From Pseudomonadota bacterium (GTDB lineage Bacteria; Pseudomonadota; Alphaproteobacteria; Rhizobiales; Xanthobacteraceae), in contig JAEZEY010000459.1 in the NCBI GenBank assembly GCA_023432845.1, positions 1 through 15,041 of the forward strand: 15,041 bases of DNA, written 5' to 3'. The notes under the pieces were generated by a model. That model was given only the letters and a program-made list of their open reading frames with translations, did not search any database and was not told the DNA's origin. Numbering within the stretch: the first letter of the stretch is position 1; each line of letters opens with the position of its first letter. Positions 1 to 5,775 of this stretch are shown one piece after another. The position numbers and the translations under genes are program-made.

Positions 1-1180
1 GAAGGCCAAGACCTCGAATCCGCTGTTCCTGCTCGACGAGATCGACAAGATGGGGTCCGATTTCCGCGGCGACCCGTCCTCGGCTCTGCTCGAAGTGCTC
101 GATCCGGAACAGAACTCGACTTTCAACGACCACTATCTCGAGGTCGATTACGATCTGTCGAACGTGATGTTCATCACCACGGCCAACACGCTGAACATCC
201 CCGGCCCGTTGATGGACCGCATGGAGATCATTCGCATCGCCGGTTACACGGAGGATGAGAAGGTCGAGATCGCGCGCAAGCACCTGATCCCCCACGCGGT
301 CGCCAAGCATGGTCTCGCGCCTGCGGAATGGTCGATCGACGACGAAGGTCTGCTCTTGATGATCCGGCGCTACACCCGCGAAGCGGGCGTGCGCAGCCTC
401 GAGCGTGAGCTGTCAACGCTCGTGCGCAAGGCGGTCAAGGAGATCATGACCTCGAAGAAGAAGTCGATCGCCGTCACCGCGAAGAACCTGTCGGACTATC
501 TCGGCGTGCCGAAGTATCGCTTCGGCGAAGTCGAGGCGGACGATCTGGTCGGCGTGGTCACGGGTCTGGCCTGGACCGATGTGGGCGGCGAGCTGCTCAC
601 CATCGAAGGCACGTCCATGCCGGGCAAGGGCAGGATGACCGTCACCGGCAACCTGCGTGACGTGATGAAGGAGTCGATCTCGGCGGCGGCGTCGTACGTC
701 CGTTCGCGGGCGGTGGCCTTCGGCATCGAACCGCCGCTGTTCGACAAACGCGATATCCACGTGCACGTGCCGGAAGGTGCGACGCCCAAGGATGGTCCGT
801 CGGCTGGCGTCGCCATGGTCACCTCGATCGTCTCGGTGATGACCGGCATTCCGGTGCGCAAGGATGTTGCCATGACCGGCGAGATCACGCTGCGCGGGCG
901 GGTGCTGCCGATCGGCGGTCTCAAGGAGAAGCTGCTGGCCGCCGCGCGCGGCGGCATCAAGACGGTCTTGATCCCGGAGGAGAACGCCAAGGATCTGGTG
1001 GAAATCTCCGAGACCATCAAGAAGAACCTCGACATCATTCCGGTCTCCCGGATGGACGAGGTGCTCGCCAAGGCCCTGGTGCGCAAGCCCGAGCCGATCG
1101 AATGGGACGAAGCCGCGGCCAAGCTCGAGACGGCCGACAAGGTCGCCGACGAGGACGGTTCCGGGCTCACCGCCCACTAA
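1..1180 (+). CDS. lon: Lon ATP-dependent serine protease, C-terminal part (5' end outside window)
   Basis: This is the C-terminal half of Lon, a cytoplasmic hexameric AAA+ protease that unfolds and degrades misfolded and regulatory proteins. The reading frame is open from base 2, and the first visible residues include the Walker B motif LFLLDEIDKMG, so the AAA+ module is cut in the middle. Next come the sensor-1 region (MFITTAN) and an alpha-helical small AAA+ domain. The Ser-Lys protease domain follows: the catalytic serine lies in PKDGPSAG (codon 800-802) and the catalytic lysine in IGGLKEKLL (codon 923-925). The C-terminus is an acidic tail ending DGSGLTAH. The ATG at base 50 is an internal methionine, not the start. 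A strong terminator follows the stop, so lon ends its own transcription unit. Identity is certain; only the N-terminal substrate-binding domain and Walker A are missing, because of the window edge. Confidence 0.98.
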   Translation, partial: KAKTSNPLFLLDEIDKMGSDFRGDPSSALLEVLDPEQNSTFNDHYLEVDYDLSNVMFITTANTLNIPGPLMDRMEIIRIAGYTEDEKVEIARKHLIPHAVAKHGLAPAEWSIDDEGLLLMIRRYTREAGVRSLERELSTLVRKAVKEIMTSKKKSIAVTAKNLSDYLGVPKYRFGEVEADDLVGVVTGLAWTDVGGELLTIEGTSMPGKGRMTVTGNLRDVMKESISAAASYVRSRAVAFGIEPPLFDKRDIHVHVPEGATPKDGPSAGVAMVTSIVSVMTGIPVRKDVAMTGEITLRGRVLPIGGLKEKLLAAARGGIKTVLIPEENAKDLVEISETIKKNLDIIPVSRMDEVLAKALVRKPEPIEWDEAAAKLETADKVADEDGSGLTAH

Positions 1181-1204
1181 GCGGCGGGCCCAGCAAGAAA
1201 AGCG

Positions 1205-1231
1205 AAAACGGCGCCTCCGGGCGCCGTTTTT
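1205..1231 (+). terminator. Rho-independent terminator of lon (possibly bidirectional)
   Basis: A perfect 11-bp stem (1205-1215 with 1220-1230) is closed by the tetraloop TCCG and ends in five Ts (1227-1231). It begins 24 bases after the lon stop. The left arm starts with four As, and more A-rich sequence lies further left (1195-1201). The same hairpin could therefore also stop minus-strand transcription arriving from pepT. Confidence 0.9.
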
Positions 1232-1254
1232 GATTCAAGGGCGCCGCGGGCGGC

Positions 1255-1282
1255 TTGCGCGATGCGCCGCAATAGCGATAAA
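1255..1282 (+). promoter_or_regulatory. Putative sigma-70 promoter for tRNA-Val
   Basis: TTGCGC at 1255-1260 and GATAAA at 1277-1282 are separated by 16 bases and lie 19 bases upstream of the mature tRNA-Val end. This position suits a tRNA promoter after the lon terminator. The match to consensus is only moderate, so this is an inference from position and sequence. Confidence 0.4.
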
Positions 1283-1301
1283 CGGGCCGCCAGAAGGGGC
1301 C

Positions 1302-1376
1302 GGGCAGTTAGCTCAGCGGTAGAGCATCCCGTTTACACCGGGACGGTCGGGAGTTCGATCCTCTCACTGCCCACCA
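1302..1376 (+). tRNA. tRNA-Val, anticodon UAC
   Basis: A 75-base cloverleaf reads off directly. The acceptor stem GGGCAGT pairs with ACTGCCC. The D-loop carries AGCTCAGCGGTAGAGC, and the anticodon stem TCCCG/CGGGA encloses the loop TTTACAC, with anticodon TAC at 1334-1336. The T-arm contains GTTCGATC and the 3' CCA is encoded (1374-1376). It decodes GUA and probably other valine codons. It lies between the lon terminator and the 3' end of the convergent pepT gene, only 23 bases away. Confidence 0.97.
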
Positions 1377-1399
1377 TCCTGCTTCGCTCTGAGGCGGTT

Positions 1400-2653
1400 T
1401 CAGGCCCTTTCCTCCCACACCGCCGCCAGATGCACGATGGTTCGCACCGCAGCCTGCATGTCCTGCACGCTGACCCATTCGAGCGGCGAGTGGAAGGCGT
1501 GGCCGCCGGCGAAGATGTTGGGGCAGGGTAGTCCCATGAAGGACAGCCGCGAGCCATCGGTACCGCCGCGGATGCTATCTTTCTCCGGCTTGAGGCCGGC
1601 GCGGCGCACCGCTTCCATGGCGTTTTCGACGATCTGCGGGTGCCGGTCGAGCACGACCTTCATGTTGCGATACTGCTCCTTGACCTCGAGCGTGTAGGTC
1701 GAGCGCGGGAAGCCGCGCATCACGTCCTTGATCGTGCGCTCCAGCAGCGATGCCTTCTCGCGCAGGCCCTCTTCGGTGAAATCGCGGATGATGTATTGCA
1801 GTTTCGCTTCGCCGAGCTGCGACGTGACAGAGACCGGATGCAGGAACCCTTCGCGGCCATCGGTTGTCTCCGGCGTGCAGGCGTCCTTGGGCAGGGCATC
1901 GACGATGCACGCCGCGATCCTGATGGCGTTCTCCATCCGGCCTTTGGCGAAACCCGGATGGGCCGCCAAACCGGTAATGGTGACTGTCGCGGCATCGGCT
2001 GAGAACGTCTCATCTTCGATTGTGCCGGCCGTCGAGCCGTCCATGGTATAGGCGAAATCGGCACCGAGGCGCTTGAGGTCCGCCTTGTCGACGCCGCGGC
2101 CGATCTCCTCGTCGGGCGTGAACAGCACCTTGATGGCTCCGTGTCTGATTTCGGGATGCGCCGCGAGGAAGCGCAGGGCGTCGATGATCTCGGCGAGGCC
2201 GGCCTTGTCGTCGGCGCCGAGCAGGGTCGTGCCGTCCGAGGTGACGATGTCGTTGCCGATCTGGGCGGCGAGCGCGGGATGATCGGAGGGGCGGATCACG
2301 CGGGCCTTGTCGCCGGGCAGGGCGATGTCGCCGCCTTGGTAGTTGCTTACGATCTGAGGCTTCACATTCGCGCCGGTGAAGTCCGGCGACGTGTCCATGT
2401 GCGAGCAGAAGCAGATCACCGGCACCGATTTGTCTGTGTTGGCCGGCAGCGTCGCATAGACATAGCCGTTATCGTCCATGGCGGCGTCGCTGAGGCCGAT
2501 TTCGTGCAATTCGCTCACCAACAGGCGGCCGAGCGTCTTCTGCTTCTCCGTGGACGGCGTAGAGGGCGACTCCGGATCGGACTGCGTGTCGATGACGACA
2601 TAACGGAGAAACCGCTCGAGCACGGTGTAGTCGAAGGCGGGGACCGCTGGCAT
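1400..2653 (-). CDS. pepT: Peptidase T (tripeptide aminopeptidase)
   Basis: This 417-residue protein matches the M20B family peptidase PepT, a cytoplasmic di-zinc aminopeptidase that removes the N-terminal residue of tripeptides. The metal and catalytic positions can be lined up with known PepT: CSHMDTSPDFTG gives His85 and Asp87, GADDKAG gives Asp148, PDEEIGRG gives Glu182 (base) and Glu183, TMDGS gives Asp205, and His388 lies near the C-terminus in the segment HAFHSPLEW. The substrate-binding motif RGGTDGSRLSFMGLPCPN is intact. Length is normal for the family (about 410). The ATG at 2653 is preceded by a modest GAGAG purine stretch. The gene runs in the same direction as the HU gene upstream, but the HU terminator lies just before its start. 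It is convergent with tRNA-Val. It interrupts the lon-HU neighbourhood that is common in alphaproteobacteria. Confidence 0.96.
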   Translation of the reverse strand: MPAVPAFDYTVLERFLRYVVIDTQSDPESPSTPSTEKQKTLGRLLVSELHEIGLSDAAMDDNGYVYATLPANTDKSVPVICFCSHMDTSPDFTGANVKPQIVSNYQGGDIALPGDKARVIRPSDHPALAAQIGNDIVTSDGTTLLGADDKAGLAEIIDALRFLAAHPEIRHGAIKVLFTPDEEIGRGVDKADLKRLGADFAYTMDGSTAGTIEDETFSADAATVTITGLAAHPGFAKGRMENAIRIAACIVDALPKDACTPETTDGREGFLHPVSVTSQLGEAKLQYIIRDFTEEGLREKASLLERTIKDVMRGFPRSTYTLEVKEQYRNMKVVLDRHPQIVENAMEAVRRAGLKPEKDSIRGGTDGSRLSFMGLPCPNIFAGGHAFHSPLEWVSVQDMQAAVRTIVHLAAVWEERA

Positions 2654-2679
2654 TCCGGGACTCTCACTCGCGTGTCATG

Positions 2680-2724
2680 AAAACAAAAACGGCAGGCCGG
2701 GCATTCTAGCCACGAGCCTGCCGT
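2680..2724 (-). terminator. Rho-independent terminator of the HU gene
   Basis: Read on the minus strand, a 9-bp stem (2724-2716 with 2697-2689) is followed by a T-rich run, TTTTTGTTTT (2689-2680). The loop is 18 bases. The hairpin begins 34 bases after the HU stop and the T-run ends 26 bases before the pepT start, so it should cut HU expression off from pepT. Confidence 0.82.
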
Positions 2725-2758
2725 CGATGATGCCGGAGAGTCCAGCGCAGTAAGAAGC

Positions 2759-3058
2759 TCAGACTGCTTCCTTGAGCTCCTTGGCGGCGCGGAAGGCAAC
2801 CTTCTTCGACGCCTTGATCTGGATTTGCTCGCCGGTGGCGGGATTGCGGCCGATACGCGCGGCGCGCTTACGCACCTGAAGGATGCCGAGGCCGCCGATG
2901 CGGATGCGCTCGCCCTTCTTCAGATGCTTGACGATACTTCCGACAAAATCGCCCAGGACGGTTTCGGCCTGCTTCTTCGACATCTCGTGGGATTCGGCGA
3001 GTGCCGCAGCGAGATGCTTCAGGGTAACCGTTGCCGGAGCCTTCGTTGCCGTAGCCAT
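2759..3058 (-). CDS. hup: HU-family DNA-binding nucleoid protein
   Basis: This 99-residue protein belongs to the HU/IHF family of small dimeric histone-like proteins that bend and compact DNA. After a short, basic N-terminal lead (MATATKAPAT) come the helical dimerisation region and the beta-arm: GERIRIGGLGIL, then VRKRAARIGRNPATGEQI, which contains the conserved RNPATG tip that inserts into the DNA minor groove. The C-terminal helix follows (KKVAFRAAKELKEAV). A longer open frame reaches upstream to 3184, but the ATG at 3058 has a near-perfect Shine-Dalgarno sequence and matches the family's start, so I chose it. The gene has its own terminator. An HU gene close to lon is common in alphaproteobacteria; here tRNA-Val and pepT separate them. 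The lead peptide and sequence look HU-like rather than clearly IHF-alpha or IHF-beta. Confidence 0.95.
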   Translation of the reverse strand: MATATKAPATVTLKHLAAALAESHEMSKKQAETVLGDFVGSIVKHLKKGERIRIGGLGILQVRKRAARIGRNPATGEQIQIKASKKVAFRAAKELKEAV

Positions 3059-3064
3059 CAGGGA

Positions 3065-3071
3065 CCCTCCT
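3065..3071 (-). promoter_or_regulatory. Shine-Dalgarno site that fixes the HU start
   Basis: On the minus strand AGGAGGG lies 6 bases before the ATG at 3058. It supports the 99-residue protein over the 141-residue open frame, whose extra N-terminal residues do not look like HU. Confidence 0.85.
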
Positions 3072-3234
3072 CTTGATCCTCGAGGTGTGGCGGAGCGCCA
3101 AACCATCGTGCCCGCATAGACGATTCGATGCCGGTCTGGCCATGATTCTTCCGATAAATGGGGCTTTTTCGCAACTCCGGGCATGCGGCAATGCTGCCGG
3201 TTTCAAGTTGTCCCTGCCTTCTCCGAGACTTGTC

Positions 3235-3262
3235 CTTGACTTGGAGCAGCCCCCCCTATAAC
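3235..3262 (+). promoter_or_regulatory. Promoter for tRNA-Asp
   Basis: CTTGAC (3235-3240, the usual alphaproteobacterial -35 form) and TATAAC (3257-3262, -10) are 16 bases apart and lie 17 bases upstream of the mature tRNA-Asp end. The spacer holds a run of seven Cs. The intergenic region is shared with the divergently transcribed HU gene, whose own promoter I could not place with confidence. Confidence 0.7.
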
Positions 3263-3279
3263 TCACGCCCCACGCCCGC

Positions 3280-3356
3280 GGGGGCGTAGCTCAGTTGGTT
3301 AGAGCGCTGCCCTGTCACGGCAGAGGCCGCGGGTTCGAGTCCCGTCGCTCCCGCCA
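3280..3356 (+). tRNA. tRNA-Asp, anticodon GUC
   Basis: This is a 77-base cloverleaf. The acceptor GGGGGCG pairs with CGCTCCC (one G-T wobble), with discriminator G and encoded CCA at 3354-3356. The D-arm is TAGCTCAGTTGGTTAGAGC, the anticodon stem is CTGCC/GGCAG, and the anticodon GTC lies at 3314-3316. The T-arm GCGGGTTCGAGTCCCGT is the same as in enterobacterial tRNA-Asp. It decodes GAC/GAU. Confidence 0.97.
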
Positions 3357-3384
3357 CTTTTCTTAATATTCCGAATGGTTTAGT

Positions 3385-3410
3385 CCGGTTTCCCGTAACG
3401 GGGAATCCGG
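3385..3410 (+). terminator. Possible weak terminator or processing hairpin after tRNA-Asp
   Basis: An imperfect inverted repeat (CCGG plus TTCCC pairing with GGGAA plus CCGG, one T-T mismatch, short loop) starts 28 bases after the tRNA. It is followed by CTCTTCCTT rather than a true T-run. It could end the tRNA transcript, but the lack of a T-tract makes this uncertain. Confidence 0.3.
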
Positions 3411-3455
3411 CTCTTCCTTGGCCCGGCCCTGTGCCCCAGGCGCCGTCATCGGAGC

Positions 3456-3460
3456 GGAGG
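3456..3460 (+). promoter_or_regulatory. Shine-Dalgarno site that fixes the HAD hydrolase start
   Basis: GGAGG at 3456-3460 (within GCGGAGGAGA) lies 8 bases before the ATG at 3469. It favours that codon over the in-frame ATG at 3418, which has no comparable site and would add 17 residues unlike the family N-terminus. Confidence 0.7.
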
Positions 3461-3468
3461 AGAGGCGG

Positions 3469-4197
3469 ATGCAGGCTTCCGGTCCAAATCCGGCTCTCGG
3501 CGTCAAAGCTCTGTTTTTCGACGTTTTTGGAACTCTGGTGGACTGGCGCACTTCGGTTGCCCGCGAGTCCGAACGGATCCTGGGCGCCCTCGGTTTCAGC
3601 CTCGACTGGCTGGCCTTCGCCGACGCCTGGCGCAACGAGTATCAGCCGGGCATGGAGGAGGTCCGCTCCGGCAGGCTGCCGTTCAGCAAGCTGGACGTCC
3701 TGCACCGGGCCAACCTGGTGCGCATGGCGCCGCGTTTCGGCCTGGAGAACCTGTCGGACGAGGTGCTCGACGATCTCACACTGGTTTGGCACCGCCTCGA
3801 TGCCTGGGTCGAAGTTCCGGCGGCGTTGACGCGGCTGAAGCCGCAATTCCGCATCGCGCCGGTGTCAAATGGCAACATCTCACTGATGGTCGACCTTGCG
3901 CGGCGCAACGGCCTGCCGTGGGACGCCATTCTCGGCGCGGAGATTGCCGGCGACTACAAGCCGAAGCCGCAGGTCTATCTCGCCGCCTGCGCCGCCTTCG
4001 ATCTCGAACCGTGGCAGTGCATGATGGTCGCGGCGCATTCGAGCGATCTTGCCGCTGCAGCCGCTTGTGGCCTGCGTACGGGACACATCGCCCGGCCAAA
4101 CGAGCACGGCCCCGGCAAGGGCGAGAAATCGCCGAGCGTACCGGTCGATGTGGCAGGGACCGACCTTGCCGACCTTGCGGTGAAACTGGGCGCCTGA
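3469..4197 (+). CDS. HAD-superfamily hydrolase, haloacid dehalogenase type II group
   Basis: This 242-residue protein has the haloacid-dehalogenase (HAD) fold, with the order of motifs seen in type II (L-2-haloacid dehalogenase-like) enzymes. Motif I is FFDVFGTLVDW, with nucleophile Asp18 and Thr22. Arg55 lies in the cap region (DAWRNEY). Motif II is PVSNGN (Ser133), motif III is GDYKPKPQVY (Lys164, Tyr170), and motif IV is VAAHSSDL (Asp193). Characterised L-2-haloacid dehalogenases carry Ser and Asn in the last motif (as in VSSNAWD). Here these are Ala188 and His190, as in many uncharacterised relatives, so the substrate may not be a haloacid. There is no secretion signal; it should be cytoplasmic. 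The gene stands alone between tRNA-Asp and the nuo operon, with no sign of a shared pathway. Fold and family are secure, substrate is not. Confidence 0.9.
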   Translation: MQASGPNPALGVKALFFDVFGTLVDWRTSVARESERILGALGFSLDWLAFADAWRNEYQPGMEEVRSGRLPFSKLDVLHRANLVRMAPRFGLENLSDEVLDDLTLVWHRLDAWVEVPAALTRLKPQFRIAPVSNGNISLMVDLARRNGLPWDAILGAEIAGDYKPKPQVYLAACAAFDLEPWQCMMVAAHSSDLAAAAACGLRTGHIARPNEHGPGKGEKSPSVPVDVAGTDLADLAVKLGA

Positions 4198-4481
4198 GCG
4201 GCGCGGATTCGGTGCGCCGGTGCCGCACTCGGCAGAGGTCTACCGCGATCCACAGATTGCATTGCGCGCGCCCGTTTTTGGTGCCCGATGGGGGGTAAAG
4301 TCGGCTTGCCAAGGCGTTGCACGCTGGGCTAAGCCTCAGCCGCTTCGTCCCTGCAACGTTTCCAAACAAGGCCTTGGGTTTTTGTGGGTTTTGCTCGGGA
4401 ACCTGGTGCCGAACGCGGCGACTCGCGGGACGAAAAAGGCCGCCTCGACGGGGCAGGGGCGAGAGACGATAGGGGTCGCCA
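4198..4481 (+). promoter_or_regulatory. 284-base non-coding leader region upstream of the nuo operon
   Basis: No convincing gene lies here, so the nuo promoter and 5' leader are expected in this stretch. The best sigma-70-like match is TTGCCA (4306-4311) and CTAAGC (4329-4334) with a 17-base spacer, which is weak. Overlapping it is an inverted repeat, CGTTGCA (4315-4321) with TGCAACG (4352-4358), enclosing a smaller hairpin at about 4323-4340. A 10-bp perfect palindrome, CAAGGCCTTG, lies at 4367-4376. A G/C hairpin without a T-run (4199-4219) follows the HAD stop. I cannot assign a regulator. Confidence 0.4.
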
Positions 4482-4847
4482 ATGAGCGGATTGCTGCAGG
4501 ACTATCTGCCCCTCGTGATCTTCATCGGCGTGTCGCTGGTGATCGGGCTGGCGCTTCTGGTCGCCCCGTTCCTCGTCGCGTTCCAGCAACCGGATCCGGA
4601 AAAGCTGTCGGCCTACGAATGCGGCTTCAACGCCTTCGACGACGCGCGTATGAAATTCGACGTGCGCTTCTACCTGGTCGCCATTCTTTTCATTATATTC
4701 GATCTCGAAGTGAGCTTCTTGTTCCCATGGGCGGTTGCGTTCCATGACGTCGGCGTGTTCGGCTTCTGGTCGATGATGCTGTTCCTCGGCGTGCTCACCA
4801 TCGGCTTCATCTACGAATGGAAGAAGGGCGCGCTCGAATGGGATTGA
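4482..4847 (+). CDS. nuoA: NADH-quinone oxidoreductase subunit A (complex I)
   Basis: This 121-residue membrane subunit is homologous to mitochondrial ND3. There are three hydrophobic helices: roughly residues 9-34, 62-84 and 92-112. The loop between helices 1 and 2 carries the family signature YECGFNAFDDARMKFDVRFY, including Cys47, the counterpart of the ND3 loop cysteine near the quinone entry site. Helix 2 has the conserved acidic pair in FDLEVSFLFPW (Asp74, Glu76). NuoA helps join the peripheral arm to NuoH and NuoJ/K at the start of the proton-pumping arm. It is the first gene of the operon, and nuoB begins 19 bases after its stop. The ribosome-binding site (AGGGGTC) is only fair. Confidence 0.97.
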   Translation: MSGLLQDYLPLVIFIGVSLVIGLALLVAPFLVAFQQPDPEKLSAYECGFNAFDDARMKFDVRFYLVAILFIIFDLEVSFLFPWAVAFHDVGVFGFWSMMLFLGVLTIGFIYEWKKGALEWD

Positions 4848-4866
4848 GCGCGCTGAAGGCAACGCA

Positions 4867-5427
4867 ATGACAATGGTCGCTCCACAGCCTCGCGGCATTA
4901 TCGATCCCAACACCGGCAGGCCGGTGGGGGCCGACGATCCGTTCTTCACCGGCATTAACAGCGAACTGTCCGACAAGGGTTTCATCGTCACCGCCGCCGA
5001 CGATCTCATCACCTGGGCGCGTACTGGCTCGCTGATGTGGATGACCTTCGGGCTCGCCTGCTGCGCGGTCGAGATGATGCAGGCCTCGATGCCGCGCTAC
5101 GACGTCGAGCGCTTCGGCTTCGCACCGCGTGCGTCGCCGCGTCAGTCCGACGTGATGATCGTCGCCGGCACGCTGACCAACAAGATGGCGCCGGCACTGC
5201 GCAAGGTCTACGACCAGATGCCGGAACCGCGCTACGTCATTTCGATGGGCTCCTGCGCCAATGGCGGTGGCTACTATCACTACTCCTACAGTGTCGTGCG
5301 CGGCTGCGACCGCATCGTGCCGGTCGACATCTATGTGCCGGGCTGTCCACCGACGGCCGAGGCGCTGCTCTACGGCGTGCTGCTGCTGCAGAAGAAGATC
5401 CGCCGCGTCGGTACGATCGAGCGGTGA
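4867..5427 (+). CDS. nuoB: NADH-quinone oxidoreductase subunit B (cluster N2 subunit)
   Basis: This 186-residue protein is the homologue of mitochondrial PSST/NDUFS7. It holds the terminal [4Fe-4S] cluster N2, which passes electrons to quinone at the NuoB-NuoD interface. The ligands are all present: the tandem cysteines Cys65-Cys66 in FGLACCAVEMM, Cys130 in SMGSCANGGG and Cys160 in YVPGCPPTAEALLYG. The N-terminal 40 residues are a typical alphaproteobacterial lead. A GAAGG purine stretch precedes the ATG. The gene is followed, after 5 bases, not by nuoC but by a small cupin gene. Confidence 0.98.
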   Translation: MTMVAPQPRGIIDPNTGRPVGADDPFFTGINSELSDKGFIVTAADDLITWARTGSLMWMTFGLACCAVEMMQASMPRYDVERFGFAPRASPRQSDVMIVAGTLTNKMAPALRKVYDQMPEPRYVISMGSCANGGGYYHYSYSVVRGCDRIVPVDIYVPGCPPTAEALLYGVLLLQKKIRRVGTIER

Positions 5428-5432
5428 TCGCG

Positions 5433-5762
5433 ATGCAGATGGCCAACATACCGTTCGGCACGACTGACTGGGCAAGCGTCGCCCCGACGACCCACAAGGG
5501 TGAGGTCGGCATGGCGACCTGGCGCACGCGTCAGTTCGGCGACATCCGCGTGCGGATGGTCGACTACTCGCCGGGCTACATTGCCGATCACTGGTGCGAG
5601 AAGGGCCACATCATTTTCTGCGTTGACGGCGAACTGGTCACCAAGCTCAAGGATGGCCGCGAGTTCAAGCTCACGCCGGGCATGAGCTATCAAGTGGCGG
5701 ACGGCATCGACGCCCACCGCTCGGAGACGGCGCGCGGCGCGCGCCTCTTCATCGTGGATTGA
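5433..5762 (+). CDS. Small cupin-fold protein of the 'DHCW motif' type, inserted between nuoB and nuoC
   Basis: This 109-residue soluble protein is not a complex I subunit. It resembles the family named 'DHCW motif cupin fold protein': it opens MQMANIPFGTTDW, then has RTRQFGDIRVRMVDYSPGY, the motif ADHWCEKGHIIFCVDGEL (His53, Cys55, His59, Cys63) and LTPGMSYQVADGIDAHRS (His95), and ends GARLFIVD. These fit the two conserved strands of a single-domain cupin with a possible metal site made of His and Cys. There is no signal peptide, so it should be cytoplasmic. I chose the ATG at 5433 because the family start has the form M-x-M/I-x-NIPFG; a GTG at 5424 overlapping the nuoB stop and an ATG at 5439 are alternatives. 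It lies 5 bases after nuoB and 13 before nuoC, so it must be co-transcribed and made with complex I. Its biochemical role is unknown to me. Confidence 0.88.
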   Translation: MQMANIPFGTTDWASVAPTTHKGEVGMATWRTRQFGDIRVRMVDYSPGYIADHWCEKGHIIFCVDGELVTKLKDGREFKLTPGMSYQVADGIDAHRSETARGARLFIVD

Positions 5763-5775
5763 AGGTCGGGAACCG

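Noticed and set aside
413..1177. 254-codon minus-strand open frame opposite lon
   Set aside because: Antisense shadow of the Lon protease domain; composition is typical of reverse-strand reading.
3059..3184. Longer N-terminus for the HU protein
   Set aside because: The strong Shine-Dalgarno at 3065-3071 and the family's usual start favour the ATG at 3058; the extra residues do not resemble HU.
3357..3468. Possible integration (attachment) site downstream of tRNA-Asp
   Set aside because: I saw no repeat of the tRNA 3' end further on and no integrase or phage genes; the following genes are ordinary chromosomal ones.
4199..4219. Hairpin CGGCGC/GCGCCG after the HAD gene as a terminator
   Set aside because: There is no T-run after it and the loop is 9 bases, so termination is not supported.
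4220..4747. Plus-strand open frame through the nuo leader and into nuoA
   Set aside because: It overlaps nuoA in another frame, has no recognisable protein features and no clear ribosome-binding site.
5037..5432. Upstream part of the open frame that contains the cupin gene
   Set aside because: It overlaps nuoB in another frame and translates to Arg/Ala-rich sequence. The family-like protein starts at 5433.
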